Positions 8,717 through 17,085 of a stretch of DNA of 35,754 bases are shown here, piece after piece. Below the pieces are notes generated by a model. It saw nothing but the letters and a program-made list of their open reading frames with translations. It ran no database searches and was not told the DNA's origin. The stretch is from Blautia sp. (GTDB lineage Bacteria > Bacillota > Clostridia > Lachnospirales > Lachnospiraceae). The DNA is taken from contig JAFUCO010000059.1 in assembly GCA_017459635.1 (NCBI GenBank), positions 1 through 35,754 on the forward strand. Reading direction: 5' to 3'. Within the stretch, counting starts at the first letter, position 1, and each line of letters begins with the position of its first letter. Position numbers and translations under genes: made by a program.

Positions 8717-10381
8717 TCATCTATCAAGGCCTGCCGTAATGTTACGAATGCACCCGTCCTCGAACGGACTGATAAGGCCTGCTTCACCTACAAGCTCCGT
8801 AAAGAACTTCGATGCCGAAAGACGGCAAAGTGAAAGGTAGCTCTCCCAGGCCCCTTTGTAGTCCCTGTCCATCCAGCTCTTATACTGAAGGGCATCCACA
8901 GAGGCAATACAGTAATCGATATAGTACAAAGGCAGGGTGAATATATGATGCTGCCTCTGCCATAAGGTACCCTGCTCATAGTAGGCATTTCCGGAATAGT
9001 CCATGTGCGGCCTGTACTGGCGCTCCAGATCTTTCCAGACTGCGTTCCTGTCGGCAGGCGAAAGCCCCGGGTTGCTGTAGATGATATCCTGGAATTCATC
9101 GACCATGGTTCCATAAGGTACAAAAATGACCGAATCCTCAAGATGCATCTCTACATAGTCCTTAGCCCGGTCTCCGAAAAAGTATTTCATCCAGGGCTCA
9201 GTAAAGAATTCCATTGACATGGAATGGGTCTCCGCTGTCTCCATTGTAATATCGGAATGCTCACGAATCGGATCCTTCACAGAGATATAACCCTGGAAGG
9301 CATGTCCGCATTCATGCGTGATCACATCCACATCTCCGCTGCTTCCGTTGAAGTTCGCAAAGATAAACGGGGCATTATAGTCAGGAAGATATGTCATGTA
9401 ACCGCCGGTCTTTTTTGTCTTTCTGCCAAGAACATCGAAAAGCTCATTTTCGCACATGAAATCCATGAACTCACCGGTCTCAGGAGAAAGCTCCCTGTAC
9501 ATCCGCTGCCCCGCTGCAAGTATCTCATCCGGAGTTCCGGTCGGCTTCGGATTGCCCTGCGGGAAGTAAACGCCTTCATCAATATATGAAAGCTTTGAAA
9601 GCCCCAGTCGTTTTCTCCTTCTGTCATGGATCTTTTCGGCAAACGGAACCAGATCATTCTTCACCTGCCGTCGAAATTCCTCCACCATACTGCGTCCATA
9701 GCAGTTTCGCTGCATCCTGTCATATCCAAGAGGAAGATAGTTTTTATACCCCAGCTTTTCCGCCTGTGCGGTACGGTTTTTGATCAGTTTGTCATAGATA
9801 TCCTCTATCTCATCCTGATTTTCCACAAAGAAATGCGAGTATTTTTCCCAGGCCTCAGCCCTGACGGCTCTGTCCTTATCATGCAGATAGGGTGTCATAA
9901 GCGACAGGTTAAGCACATCGTCCTTCCACGGAATCTTCGCCTCGGCAAGAATATTATCATATCTGGTACCGAGCGCGTTTTCTTCCTGCATAAGTTCTAT
10001 AAGCTCAGGACGCACAGAACGCATTGCAAGTTCAATGTTTTTGAAGGCCACAGGCCCTATCCTGTTCTCCAGATACGTCCTGAAAGGTGATTCGTAAAGC
10101 TTTTTCTGATATTCGGTCAGAAGGTTCTGAAACACCGGCATGACCTCGTCATAATAATCCTTCTCAGCGCTGTAAAACTCGTCCGTCACATCTATATTCT
10201 GACGTATCTCCGCGATCGTGAAAAGTGTCGCCGCATGGTCGGTGAGACGATAATATTTCTCATGCACCGCAAACTGCTCTTCCCCGCTTGCAGCATGATC
10301 AAGCTCCTCCATAAGGGATGCGAATTCATGCTTTACCGTTTCAATATCCATGCGCTCGTATGGCATCTCAGAAAACTTCAT
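8717..10381 (-). CDS. pepF: M3 family oligoendopeptidase (PepF-like)
   Basis: This is a cytoplasmic zinc metallopeptidase that would cut imported oligopeptides, a sensible partner for the adjacent peptide ABC importer. The 554-residue protein carries the thimet-type zinc motif HECGH at 356-360, the downstream metal-ligand region HSMSMEFFTEPW, and the family-typical C-terminal block ending in the FFTELVGEAGLISPF region. The start at 10381 is chosen because AGGAGAAGG lies just upstream. A longer frame beginning 69 bases earlier would translate the REP-like palindrome into a meaningless peptide. Transcription would have to cross the large palindrome just upstream or start within the short gap. 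Confidence 0.92.
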   Translation of the reverse strand: MKFSEMPYERMDIETVKHEFASLMEELDHAASGEEQFAVHEKYYRLTDHAATLFTIAEIRQNIDVTDEFYSAEKDYYDEVMPVFQNLLTEYQKKLYESPFRTYLENRIGPVAFKNIELAMRSVRPELIELMQEENALGTRYDNILAEAKIPWKDDVLNLSLMTPYLHDKDRAVRAEAWEKYSHFFVENQDEIEDIYDKLIKNRTAQAEKLGYKNYLPLGYDRMQRNCYGRSMVEEFRRQVKNDLVPFAEKIHDRRRKRLGLSKLSYIDEGVYFPQGNPKPTGTPDEILAAGQRMYRELSPETGEFMDFMCENELFDVLGRKTKKTGGYMTYLPDYNAPFIFANFNGSSGDVDVITHECGHAFQGYISVKDPIREHSDITMETAETHSMSMEFFTEPWMKYFFGDRAKDYVEMHLEDSVIFVPYGTMVDEFQDIIYSNPGLSPADRNAVWKDLERQYRPHMDYSGNAYYEQGTLWQRQHHIFTLPLYYIDYCIASVDALQYKSWMDRDYKGAWESYLSLCRLSASKFFTELVGEAGLISPFEDGCIRNITAGLDR

Positions 10382-10397
10382 TGTCCTTCTCCTCTCA

Positions 10398-10496
10398 GAA
10401 AAGAGGCTGTGAAAAGTAAGACAGGGGACGGTTCTCTGTCTTATTTTCAATAAGACAGAGAACCGTCCCCTGTCTTACTTTTCACAGCCTCTTTTC
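10398..10496. repeat. REP-like pair forming a 46-bp perfect palindrome
   Basis: Two head-to-head copies of the GGGACGGTTCTC hairpin form an inverted repeat whose arms (10398-10443 and 10451-10496) match perfectly over 46 bases around a 7-base loop TTTTCAA. Each arm also contains its own internal stem, so the RNA or single-stranded DNA could switch between one long hairpin and two short ones. It lies about 70 bases after the proA stop codon and just before pepF. Confidence 0.9.
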
Positions 10497-10564
10497 ATCT
10501 TATTATAGTTTTTTATATAGCTTTCATCCCATAAATGCGGGAACAGCTTATATCAGGTCCTTCT

Positions 10565-11839
10565 TCAAAGATCCCTGAAATGAAATTGGCTCTTTCCGGA
10601 GGCATAGTCTCCCACGATCTGCCCGTCTCCATACAGCCTGTATTTATATGTGACCAGACCTTCCAGCCCCACCGGGCCCCTGGCATGAATCTTGCCGGTG
10701 CTTATTCCGACTTCCGCACCAAATCCGTAGCGGAACCCGTCGGCAAATCTTGTGGAGCAGTTCTGATACACTCCCGCCGAATCGACAAGCTCCATAAACT
10801 TTTCTGCTTTTTCAGCAGACTCTGTGATTATACAGTCCGTATGATGCGATCCGAACCTGTTAATATGGTCAACAGCTTCGTCAACGGAAGAAACAAGCTT
10901 CACCGAAGCAGTCAGGTCCAGGTACTCGATAAATCCATCCTCCCCGATTGTCTCTCCACCGATGAGATCAGTAACTTCTTTTGTACCGCGAAGCCTGACT
11001 CCTTCCTTCGACATCGCATCGATAAGTTTTTTAAGGAACTGTCCTGCGATGCTCCGGTCAACCAGGATAGTCTCAACCGCGTTGCAGGCGGCGGTATACT
11101 GTGTCTTCGCGTCAATCAGGATCTTTATTGCCTTGTCCTGGTCCGCCTCGCTGTCCACAAAAATATGGCAGAGGCCATCCGCATGACCCATCACCGGAAT
11201 ACGGGTATTGTCCATGATATAACGGACAAAGCTGTTTGAGCCCCTGGGAATAAGCAGATCCACCAGCCCGTCGCACTGAAGAAGCTCATCGATCTCATTA
11301 TGCTGCTCGGCCTGAAGCATGCAGTTTTCAGGATATCCGGCCTTCAGCAGGTTTTCGTAAATGATACGGAAAAGAATGCGGTTTGTATATGTAGTCTCGC
11401 GGCCTCCCTTAAGCACTGCACAGTTCCCGCTCTTGATGCAGAGGGCGGAAATCTGGACAAGAGCATCCGGACGGGCTTCAAACACTACGCCTATCACACC
11501 GATCGGGCAGCTGACTCTTTTGAGGATCAGCCCTTTATCAAGCTCTCTGTTTAAGGTTATCCGGTTTACCGGATCCGGCAGGATGAGCAGCTGACCGATC
11601 CCGCGTGACACATCAAGAAGCTTATCTTCATTAAACTTAAGCCTCTTCATCACAGGAGATGGCACGCCATTCTGCTCCGCCGCCATAAGATCCTTCCGGT
11701 TCTCTTCAAAAATACGCTCCTTCTCCCCGTTCAGCGCGTCACGGATCATTTCCAGTGCCCTGTTCCGCATCTCCGGCGGAAGCGCCGCGACATGCGGGGA
11801 AACTTTTTTCATCTTACTTACTTCTTCTCTGATGTTCAT
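10565..11839 (-). CDS. proA: Glutamate-5-semialdehyde dehydrogenase (gamma-glutamyl phosphate reductase)
   Basis: This is the second enzyme of proline synthesis: it reduces gamma-glutamyl phosphate with NADPH to glutamate semialdehyde in the cytoplasm. The full-length 424-residue protein has the aldehyde dehydrogenase fold, the nucleotide-binding region with KGGRET at about 144-149, and the catalytic cysteine C252 in YTAACNAVET. It also has the C-terminal ARGPVGLEGLVTYKY motif typical of ProA. proB (glutamate kinase) is not next to it; the upstream partner is instead a membrane protein 27 bases away. An AGAGGG site precedes the ATG. Confidence 0.95.
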   Translation of the reverse strand: MNIREEVSKMKKVSPHVAALPPEMRNRALEMIRDALNGEKERIFEENRKDLMAAEQNGVPSPVMKRLKFNEDKLLDVSRGIGQLLILPDPVNRITLNRELDKGLILKRVSCPIGVIGVVFEARPDALVQISALCIKSGNCAVLKGGRETTYTNRILFRIIYENLLKAGYPENCMLQAEQHNEIDELLQCDGLVDLLIPRGSNSFVRYIMDNTRIPVMGHADGLCHIFVDSEADQDKAIKILIDAKTQYTAACNAVETILVDRSIAGQFLKKLIDAMSKEGVRLRGTKEVTDLIGGETIGEDGFIEYLDLTASVKLVSSVDEAVDHINRFGSHHTDCIITESAEKAEKFMELVDSAGVYQNCSTRFADGFRYGFGAEVGISTGKIHARGPVGLEGLVTYKYRLYGDGQIVGDYASGKSQFHFRDL

Positions 11840-11866
11840 TCTTTAAAACCCTCTGAATCATAACGT

Positions 11867-12523
11867 CTATACGCTATGATAACGTATCTCTCCGTCAGCG
11901 AATATTATCATGTATATGGACGCGGCAAACAGAAGAGCGCAAAAGACGACTGTCACTATCCATATGATACCGTCAGCCACAAATACTCCGCTTAACGCAG
12001 CTGCTATCAGCTGAATGATCAGCATACATGCGAACAGCGCTTCACCCAGATCCATTATCCTCAGCCCTGCAGTATACGGGCCTTCAGTTTCCATGAATAA
12101 TCTCATGTCGTATACCAGTGCGGCAATTTTGTAAACTGCCAGTACCGCTGTGGCAAGCAGAACAGGAAGCGGATAAAAGAATCCTTCCTTGTGCTTAAGC
12201 ACTACAAAAACAACCATCACCAGATAAAGCGCCGCAAGGATAATTCCCGAAAGCCTGTATTTCTGGTACCCTTTCAGGATCCTGCTTTTGACTCTTCCCG
12301 GTTTTCTCGCCGGAAGGAAAAGCATGCTCCGTGCAAATCCGCTGATCAAAAGGCCTATTGCCAGCATAATCAGCCAGTCAGTCCTGTACCATCCGCCAAA
12401 TACCAGCATTATCACTGCGATAGCTGTATTGACCGTAATGCTTATAACCATTCCCCTGTTGATTTCCACTGCTGCCGGATCCATTTTCTCCGCCGGCACC
12501 GCTCTCCCTTTTTTCACTGCCAT
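11867..12523 (-). CDS. Integral membrane protein of unknown function
   Basis: This 218-residue protein has about six hydrophobic segments (roughly 27-47, 50-68, 90-110, 117-137, 162-182 and 186-207) and a short basic N-terminus. I see no transport or catalytic motif that identifies it. It is spaced 27 bases from proA and about 90 bases from the glycosyltransferase gene on the same strand, and may share their transcript. GAGGGGG precedes the start. It superficially resembles the 185-residue membrane protein at 8.0-8.6 kb in composition only. Confidence 0.65.
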   Translation of the reverse strand: MAVKKGRAVPAEKMDPAAVEINRGMVISITVNTAIAVIMLVFGGWYRTDWLIMLAIGLLISGFARSMLFLPARKPGRVKSRILKGYQKYRLSGIILAALYLVMVVFVVLKHKEGFFYPLPVLLATAVLAVYKIAALVYDMRLFMETEGPYTAGLRIMDLGEALFACMLIIQLIAAALSGVFVADGIIWIVTVVFCALLFAASIYMIIFADGEIRYHSV

Positions 12524-12615
12524 AGGCGCATCCCCCTCTCACAGGCATTAACTGTATTCTCTATTGTAACATCATTTGTGACTATAAGGCAACCCCATCA
12601 GAAAAACAATGTCAC

Positions 12616-13536
12616 TCAGTCAGCTGTATCGCACACGATGTATCTTGGCAGCTGTCTTGCTTCTTTGAGAACAGCGCTTTCCATGCTCAGAAGCATAGCC
12701 TGAGAGACCAGGATCAGAGCTGCCATGCTTCTGCCGGAGATAACTGCCCCTTTACCGGATCCTTTGCCGCATGAAATGATCAGTTCACAAACGATCGCAG
12801 CGAAGGCATATACAGGTGCTTTATAAAACAGATTTTGGAGCCTCTCACTCCTCATCAGCCCGTTGAGGGCCAGTTCCACCATCTTTCCTGCAGAATATCC
12901 GGTACATCCAGCGTCCCGTCCCCTGCGTTCGTACATGACCTCCGATGATTCGAACCCCATATCTGAAACTATCCCGCGCAGATACAGATTCTGTTCCCGG
13001 TGTTCCTTTAACAGCTCCACGACTCTGGAGCTCATAAGCCTGAAATCCGCATGCCCACGGACTGTGCGTGGATCTATGAATTTCAGCAGCCTGTAGAATA
13101 AGGCCGCCGAGTATTTCTTTAATCCGGTATCCATATTCCTGCAGAACCGCACACCATATACGATCTCGCTCCCTTTCTTGTATTTTTCCAGCATTTCCGG
13201 GAGAACCTGCACATCATCCTGAAGATCAGCGTCCATAGTGACAACTATATCGCAGGATTCTCCCGCCTTCATTATACCGGCATACAGGGCATTCTGCTGC
13301 CCGAAGTTTCGCGACAGTCTTATCCCCCTCACATCATTTCTCATAAAATGCATGTCCGCAATATATCTCCACGTACTGTCAGTGCTTCCGTCATCCACAA
13401 AAAGCAGAAAACTGTCAGACTTCACTTCACCTGATTTTCTGAGCGTATCCAGCATATCCAGGAACACCGGCATACTGAGCGGCAGCATCTCTTCTTCGTT
13501 ATAACATGGAACCACTACTGCAAGTCTTGGTGTCAT
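12616..13536 (-). CDS. GT2 glycosyltransferase, GtrB/CsbB/DPM-like
   Basis: This enzyme likely transfers a sugar from a nucleotide donor to undecaprenyl phosphate on the inner face of the membrane. The 306-residue protein shows the GT-A start RLAVVVPCYNEEEML, FVDDGSTDST, the SRNFGQQNAL block typical of the GtrB/CsbB group, the metal-binding MDADLQDD, and two C-terminal hydrophobic segments. The start at 13536 has GGGGG 4 bases upstream and lies just past the stop of the ricin-fold gene; a longer frame would overlap that gene. A GtrB-type enzyme normally feeds a GT-C transferase, and the DUF6056-like protein two genes upstream is the obvious candidate partner. Confidence 0.88.
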   Translation of the reverse strand: MTPRLAVVVPCYNEEEMLPLSMPVFLDMLDTLRKSGEVKSDSFLLFVDDGSTDSTWRYIADMHFMRNDVRGIRLSRNFGQQNALYAGIMKAGESCDIVVTMDADLQDDVQVLPEMLEKYKKGSEIVYGVRFCRNMDTGLKKYSAALFYRLLKFIDPRTVRGHADFRLMSSRVVELLKEHREQNLYLRGIVSDMGFESSEVMYERRGRDAGCTGYSAGKMVELALNGLMRSERLQNLFYKAPVYAFAAIVCELIISCGKGSGKGAVISGRSMAALILVSQAMLLSMESAVLKEARQLPRYIVCDTAD

Positions 13537-13544
13537 ACTGCCCC

Positions 13545-14651
13545 CTAACCAACGCGGAAAAGCCGCCACATCTGGTTTCGTCCTCCAGTAGGTGAAAACA
13601 TTCCTACAGAAGCGCCGCTCTTTTTAATTCCTTTGCTTACATCAAGCATGGTTCCTAAAGATGAGCCGATCTCATAATATCCGAATTCTTCAGATGGAAC
13701 TATGCTCCATATCTGGCCTGCGGTCGCATCAAATGAGCGCATCTGCAGAACAGCGCCCGGTTCAGGTGATGCATCCTTTACATCGAGCGAAAGCCCTTCA
13801 TCTTCAGCAGAAAGTATATGAAATGTCCCGTCCCCCTTATCAATGATCTGAAAAACCTGCGGATCTTTTTCTCCGTATGTGCATAGTTCAAGCCTGCTTC
13901 CATCCCCGGCCGGGTCTGTTATGGTTAATGCAAGATGATCATCAAGCGCACTTGTTATCCTGTACATCCCCGACATAACATCACCTGTTATATTGTCGCC
14001 CCGGCCTCCCTGCGCCGCAGGCGGCATTTTGCCCTCAGGCAGAATATCCCATTCCTGATTAAGGCCCCCATTTTTACTGCACAGCAGAACTGCCGTACCT
14101 TCCTCGGTATCCGCTCCCGCAAGATCCAGCACTGTTCCCAGCTTTGATGCTATTTCATAATGACCGTCAGGAAGGCCTGTTATAAACCATTTTTCACCAT
14201 CATCCCCTGTAAGCTCCCGCAGCGCAGTCCCCGCTCCGGACTCTGAAGAATTATCTGAAACCGCCAGATAAAGCCCGCTGCCCGGGTTTTCGAGATACCA
14301 GGAACCGTCTCCGGTTTCTCTGGCAGTAAACAGCATCGAATCATCACCGCTGTATTCCCGTATCACCGCTTCACTTCCATCCTCCCCGCCGGGACACACC
14401 GCACTTGACAGATCCACAGCGCTTATAACAGCGAAAGCAGCGCCTCCTGAGACATCGCGAAGCTCACCCGCCGAAGGGCAAACATACGTCCAGACAGGCA
14501 TCAGCATGGACATTACCATACAGACAAGCTTCATGCATAGAGTCTTCTCAGCTGCAATCTTCTTACATGGAGTCTTTTTAAAAAGATTCTTCTTATACAG
14601 AGTCTCATTACGCAGATTCTTCCTGTTTACATTCTTCGTATCCTTATCCAT
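13545..14651 (-). CDS. Secreted or anchored double ricin-type beta-trefoil protein
   Basis: A 368-residue protein with two consecutive ricin-type lectin-like regions (about 60-205 and 225-365), each ending in the trefoil hallmark (GGLNQEWDILP and GGRNQMWRLF). These folds usually bind carbohydrate, so it probably binds a surface glycan, perhaps the one made by this locus. The hydrophobic segment at about 39-58 should act as signal peptide or anchor. In front of it the n-region is stretched to about 38 residues by seven degenerate 15-bp repeats (KNLRN/KNLFK/KTPCK-like). The ATG at 14651 has GGAGGGAGAAG upstream and overlaps the preceding stop by 8 bases. A related trefoil forms the outer domain of the kinase at 23.1 kb. 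Confidence 0.82.
   Translation of the reverse strand: MDKDTKNVNRKNLRNETLYKKNLFKKTPCKKIAAEKTLCMKLVCMVMSMLMPVWTYVCPSAGELRDVSGGAAFAVISAVDLSSAVCPGGEDGSEAVIREYSGDDSMLFTARETGDGSWYLENPGSGLYLAVSDNSSESGAGTALRELTGDDGEKWFITGLPDGHYEIASKLGTVLDLAGADTEEGTAVLLCSKNGGLNQEWDILPEGKMPPAAQGGRGDNITGDVMSGMYRITSALDDHLALTITDPAGDGSRLELCTYGEKDPQVFQIIDKGDGTFHILSAEDEGLSLDVKDASPEPGAVLQMRSFDATAGQIWSIVPSEEFGYYEIGSSLGTMLDVSKGIKKSGASVGMFSPTGGRNQMWRLFRVG
14535..14639 (-). repeat. 15-bp tandem repeat, 7 degenerate units, in the ricin protein
   Basis: Seven consecutive 15-bp units read on the plus strand as variants of ACATGGAGTCTTCTT. They encode a five-residue period (residues about 5-39) rich in lysine and asparagine, directly before the hydrophobic signal segment. 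The unit length keeps the reading frame whatever the copy number. Confidence 0.8.
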
Positions 14652-17085
14652 AATCTTCTCCCTCCCACCTGAACACAGCGTCTTCCGGAAGATCATACAT
14701 AGTCTTCATATACCCTTCTATCCATTCGTATCCTTCCATATACGGCATCATATTGCCATACGAATCGTCCCAGTGCTTTTTCAGGGTCACAAGACCATTT
14801 TCATCCTTATTGCTGTCGTAATTTTCAAGTACCGATACATTGTATTCCTCCGACTCTGAATTCCTGTAGTATCCTTCCATGATACTGTTCTGGTTCATCC
14901 CGCCTGCCGAGAGCAGCACCGCCAAAAGTGCCGGACTGGCAATAGCCGCAAAACTGCTGATTCTGTCATTGGCCATATCATTGGCCTTCTTCCGGACGGA
15001 TAAGAGCATCTTAAGCACCGTGTTGAGCGATGGAATCATGAAAAGCGCAGACGGAAGCAGCATCCTGGAAGAGAATCCCGGAGACGGAAGTATGCACAAA
15101 AATGACACTAATGCGCCTATAGCATACACAAAAGAAACAACAGACCGCTTTTTTATCAGAACAAGCATCATTTCAGAAAGTGCCGCAAAAAGCATGACAG
15201 GTAAAAGCATTTCTCCCAGAGGATTCAGTTTCTCAAGGCCGAGCAGTCTGAGCATACGCTGATATACTGCGGTCAGCCCTCCACCGGTTAACAATATCCC
15301 GGACGCAGCTGCCGCAAAAACAGTCGCCGATATCCCGAATACGAGAACAGATATCCTGAATCTCCTTTTCACAGGAAATCCGGCACCGTGTCTGCTCTCA
15401 CCATCCTGCTCTCCACTACAATGCACTATATCCTGCTTTCCATTGCAGCGTACTACACCCTGTTTTCCACTGCAATGCAATACATCCTGCTTCACATTGC
15501 AATGCAATATATCCTTTTCTTTATAGCAGCTTACCAAAAGCCAGGCCGCGGAAACCATCCCTGCTGTCAGTAAAAGGAATATATAAAACCGCATCTGATC
15601 CGAGCACAGTGACCGCACCAGGAGCCCGAAGTTTTCCGCAGGACTGTCCCTTTGTGCTTCAAAAAGTCTTTCCCGGCTGCCGGGTGATGCAAAAAGAAAC
15701 AGGCTGCCGGCAAAAAGACATGCAAAGAACGCCCTGCAGTATAAAAATCCCGCAGCATGTCTCCCATTTTTCTGTCCGCCTGTTTCGGCGCCTTCTTCCC
15801 TTAACCGCCTGGCCTTAATATGTGGTTTTTTAACGATAAGGCAAATATATATCAAAGCCATGACAAGCACTGCCGCAGAGACCTGCTCCTGTGAAGAAGC
15901 CGCAGAAAAGATCATGATGCACGATAACAGCTTTGCGGCTGCATGCCCTTCCCTCCTTCTGTTCTCAAAAAACAGTTTTAAGCCTGCCATAGTGAAGAAG
16001 ACCGGCCACAGGTACAGTACCGAAGCCGTGTACCACCAGGCACCGTCACTTTGGACGGCAAGGTCTGTAAAGCACAATATTACGAGTGACATGCCTCCGC
16101 AGCAGCTGCACAGGCCAGATAGCAGCGCGCTCTGCGCTATACGGAACACCCAGATATTCCTCCCCACTGTTATCTCAAGCAGAAAAGCAGTTACCCGGCC
16201 TCCCCACTTCAGATAATGACAGCAAAGAAATTCAAGAACCTTCAGGGGATTTCCGGCCATCCCGCGGTTATCTGTCAGCTGCCGGTAGGAAAGGGACAGG
16301 TATCCGTAATCATCGAAAGAATACCAGGTGTTTCGCATCTGCATCATAAAGAGCAGAAAGCAAAGTACAAAAATCAGAACCTGCTTCTTTCTCTCATAAA
16401 CATTGCTTCTCCCGGAAATGCTGGTTCTCTCGTCGACGCTTTTCCTCTCGAAAGCACTGCCCCTCCCAGAAGAACTGCTCCTCTCAGAAGAACTGCTCTT
16501 CTCACAAGCGCTGCCTTCCCTGCACAATGTGAAAAAGGCGGTACAATAAACTGTCAGAAGAACTATCAAAAGGTTCCATGGAAAGCTCTTATGAGCGCCC
16601 TCTCTCAAAAAAACGATCTTTGACAGTCGGAAAGTTGTCCTCTCATCAGGCAGCAGTATAAGCTCGAAGTGCCTGCCCTGTCCTTCCGTCTGCTCCACCG
16701 TGAACTTATTATGCCCTCTCGTTAGATACATCGGCCTTCCTTCAGTGTCGGAACCGCAATAAAGGATAGCCGGTATTCCTCTGCAGTTGAGCTCCTGTAT
16801 CACCAGAGCCAGGCTGAAGGCTCCGTCGGGAAATTCACTCTCAAATGAATACTTCTTATCCGCTTCGACCGAAAACACATTCCTGCCCTCATGTTTTACC
16901 GGAGGCCCGCCGGTCTGAAAATGTAAAAGCTCATCGCCTCCGGTAATATACACATCTTCCTTTTCGTAAAAGGTGAAGTCATCAGGGCTGGTCCGGCAAA
17001 AAAGAATTATCATCACTGATACAAGCGCCAGGCAGCCGAAGCCAAAGCGGAAAGGAACAGAAAGCGGAAAACCGTCTCTTTTCAC
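14644..17085 (-). CDS. Polytopic membrane protein, DUF6056-like putative GT-C glycosyltransferase
   Basis: An 813-residue membrane protein: one N-terminal helix (about 13-30), an outer beta-rich domain of about 120 residues, then many further membrane helices. Just after the third helix is WYSFDDYGYLSLSYRQ, an acidic pair in the first large outer loop, the position where GT-C enzymes carry catalytic acids. It resembles DUF6056 proteins common in Clostridia glycan loci, but I cite the family from memory. It probably attaches a lipid-linked sugar outside the membrane, using the product of the GtrB-like enzyme. Translation starts at a GTG overlapping the upstream TGA, with GGGAGG in front. Two tandem repeat arrays lie in its cytosolic or loop regions. 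Confidence 0.75.
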   Translation of the reverse strand: MKRDGFPLSVPFRFGFGCLALVSVMIILFCRTSPDDFTFYEKEDVYITGGDELLHFQTGGPPVKHEGRNVFSVEADKKYSFESEFPDGAFSLALVIQELNCRGIPAILYCGSDTEGRPMYLTRGHNKFTVEQTEGQGRHFELILLPDERTTFRLSKIVFLREGAHKSFPWNLLIVLLTVYCTAFFTLCREGSACEKSSSSERSSSSGRGSAFERKSVDERTSISGRSNVYERKKQVLIFVLCFLLFMMQMRNTWYSFDDYGYLSLSYRQLTDNRGMAGNPLKVLEFLCCHYLKWGGRVTAFLLEITVGRNIWVFRIAQSALLSGLCSCCGGMSLVILCFTDLAVQSDGAWWYTASVLYLWPVFFTMAGLKLFFENRRREGHAAAKLLSCIMIFSAASSQEQVSAAVLVMALIYICLIVKKPHIKARRLREEGAETGGQKNGRHAAGFLYCRAFFACLFAGSLFLFASPGSRERLFEAQRDSPAENFGLLVRSLCSDQMRFYIFLLLTAGMVSAAWLLVSCYKEKDILHCNVKQDVLHCSGKQGVVRCNGKQDIVHCSGEQDGESRHGAGFPVKRRFRISVLVFGISATVFAAAASGILLTGGGLTAVYQRMLRLLGLEKLNPLGEMLLPVMLFAALSEMMLVLIKKRSVVSFVYAIGALVSFLCILPSPGFSSRMLLPSALFMIPSLNTVLKMLLSVRKKANDMANDRISSFAAIASPALLAVLLSAGGMNQNSIMEGYYRNSESEEYNVSVLENYDSNKDENGLVTLKKHWDDSYGNMMPYMEGYEWIEGYMKTMYDLPEDAVFRWEGEDYG
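15414..15521 (-). repeat. 27-bp tandem repeat in the DUF6056-like gene
   Basis: Four clear 27-bp units (variants of CATTGCAATGCAATATATCC) plus a degenerate fifth at 15387-15413 encode a nine-residue period of the KQDVLHCSG type at about residues 522-557, in a hydrophilic loop between membrane helices. Each unit carries one cysteine. Confidence 0.82.
16393..16518 (-). repeat. 18-bp tandem repeat in the DUF6056-like gene
   Basis: Seven 18-bp units (for example CTCAGAAGAACTGCTCCT) encode a six-residue period of the SSERSS / AFERKS type at about residues 190-231, in a polar, serine- and arginine-rich linker between two membrane helices. Confidence 0.85.

Noticed and set aside
10382..10450. A 23-codon N-terminal extension of the oligoendopeptidase.
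   Set aside because: It would translate the REP-like palindrome, and the internal ATG at 10381 has the good ribosome binding site.
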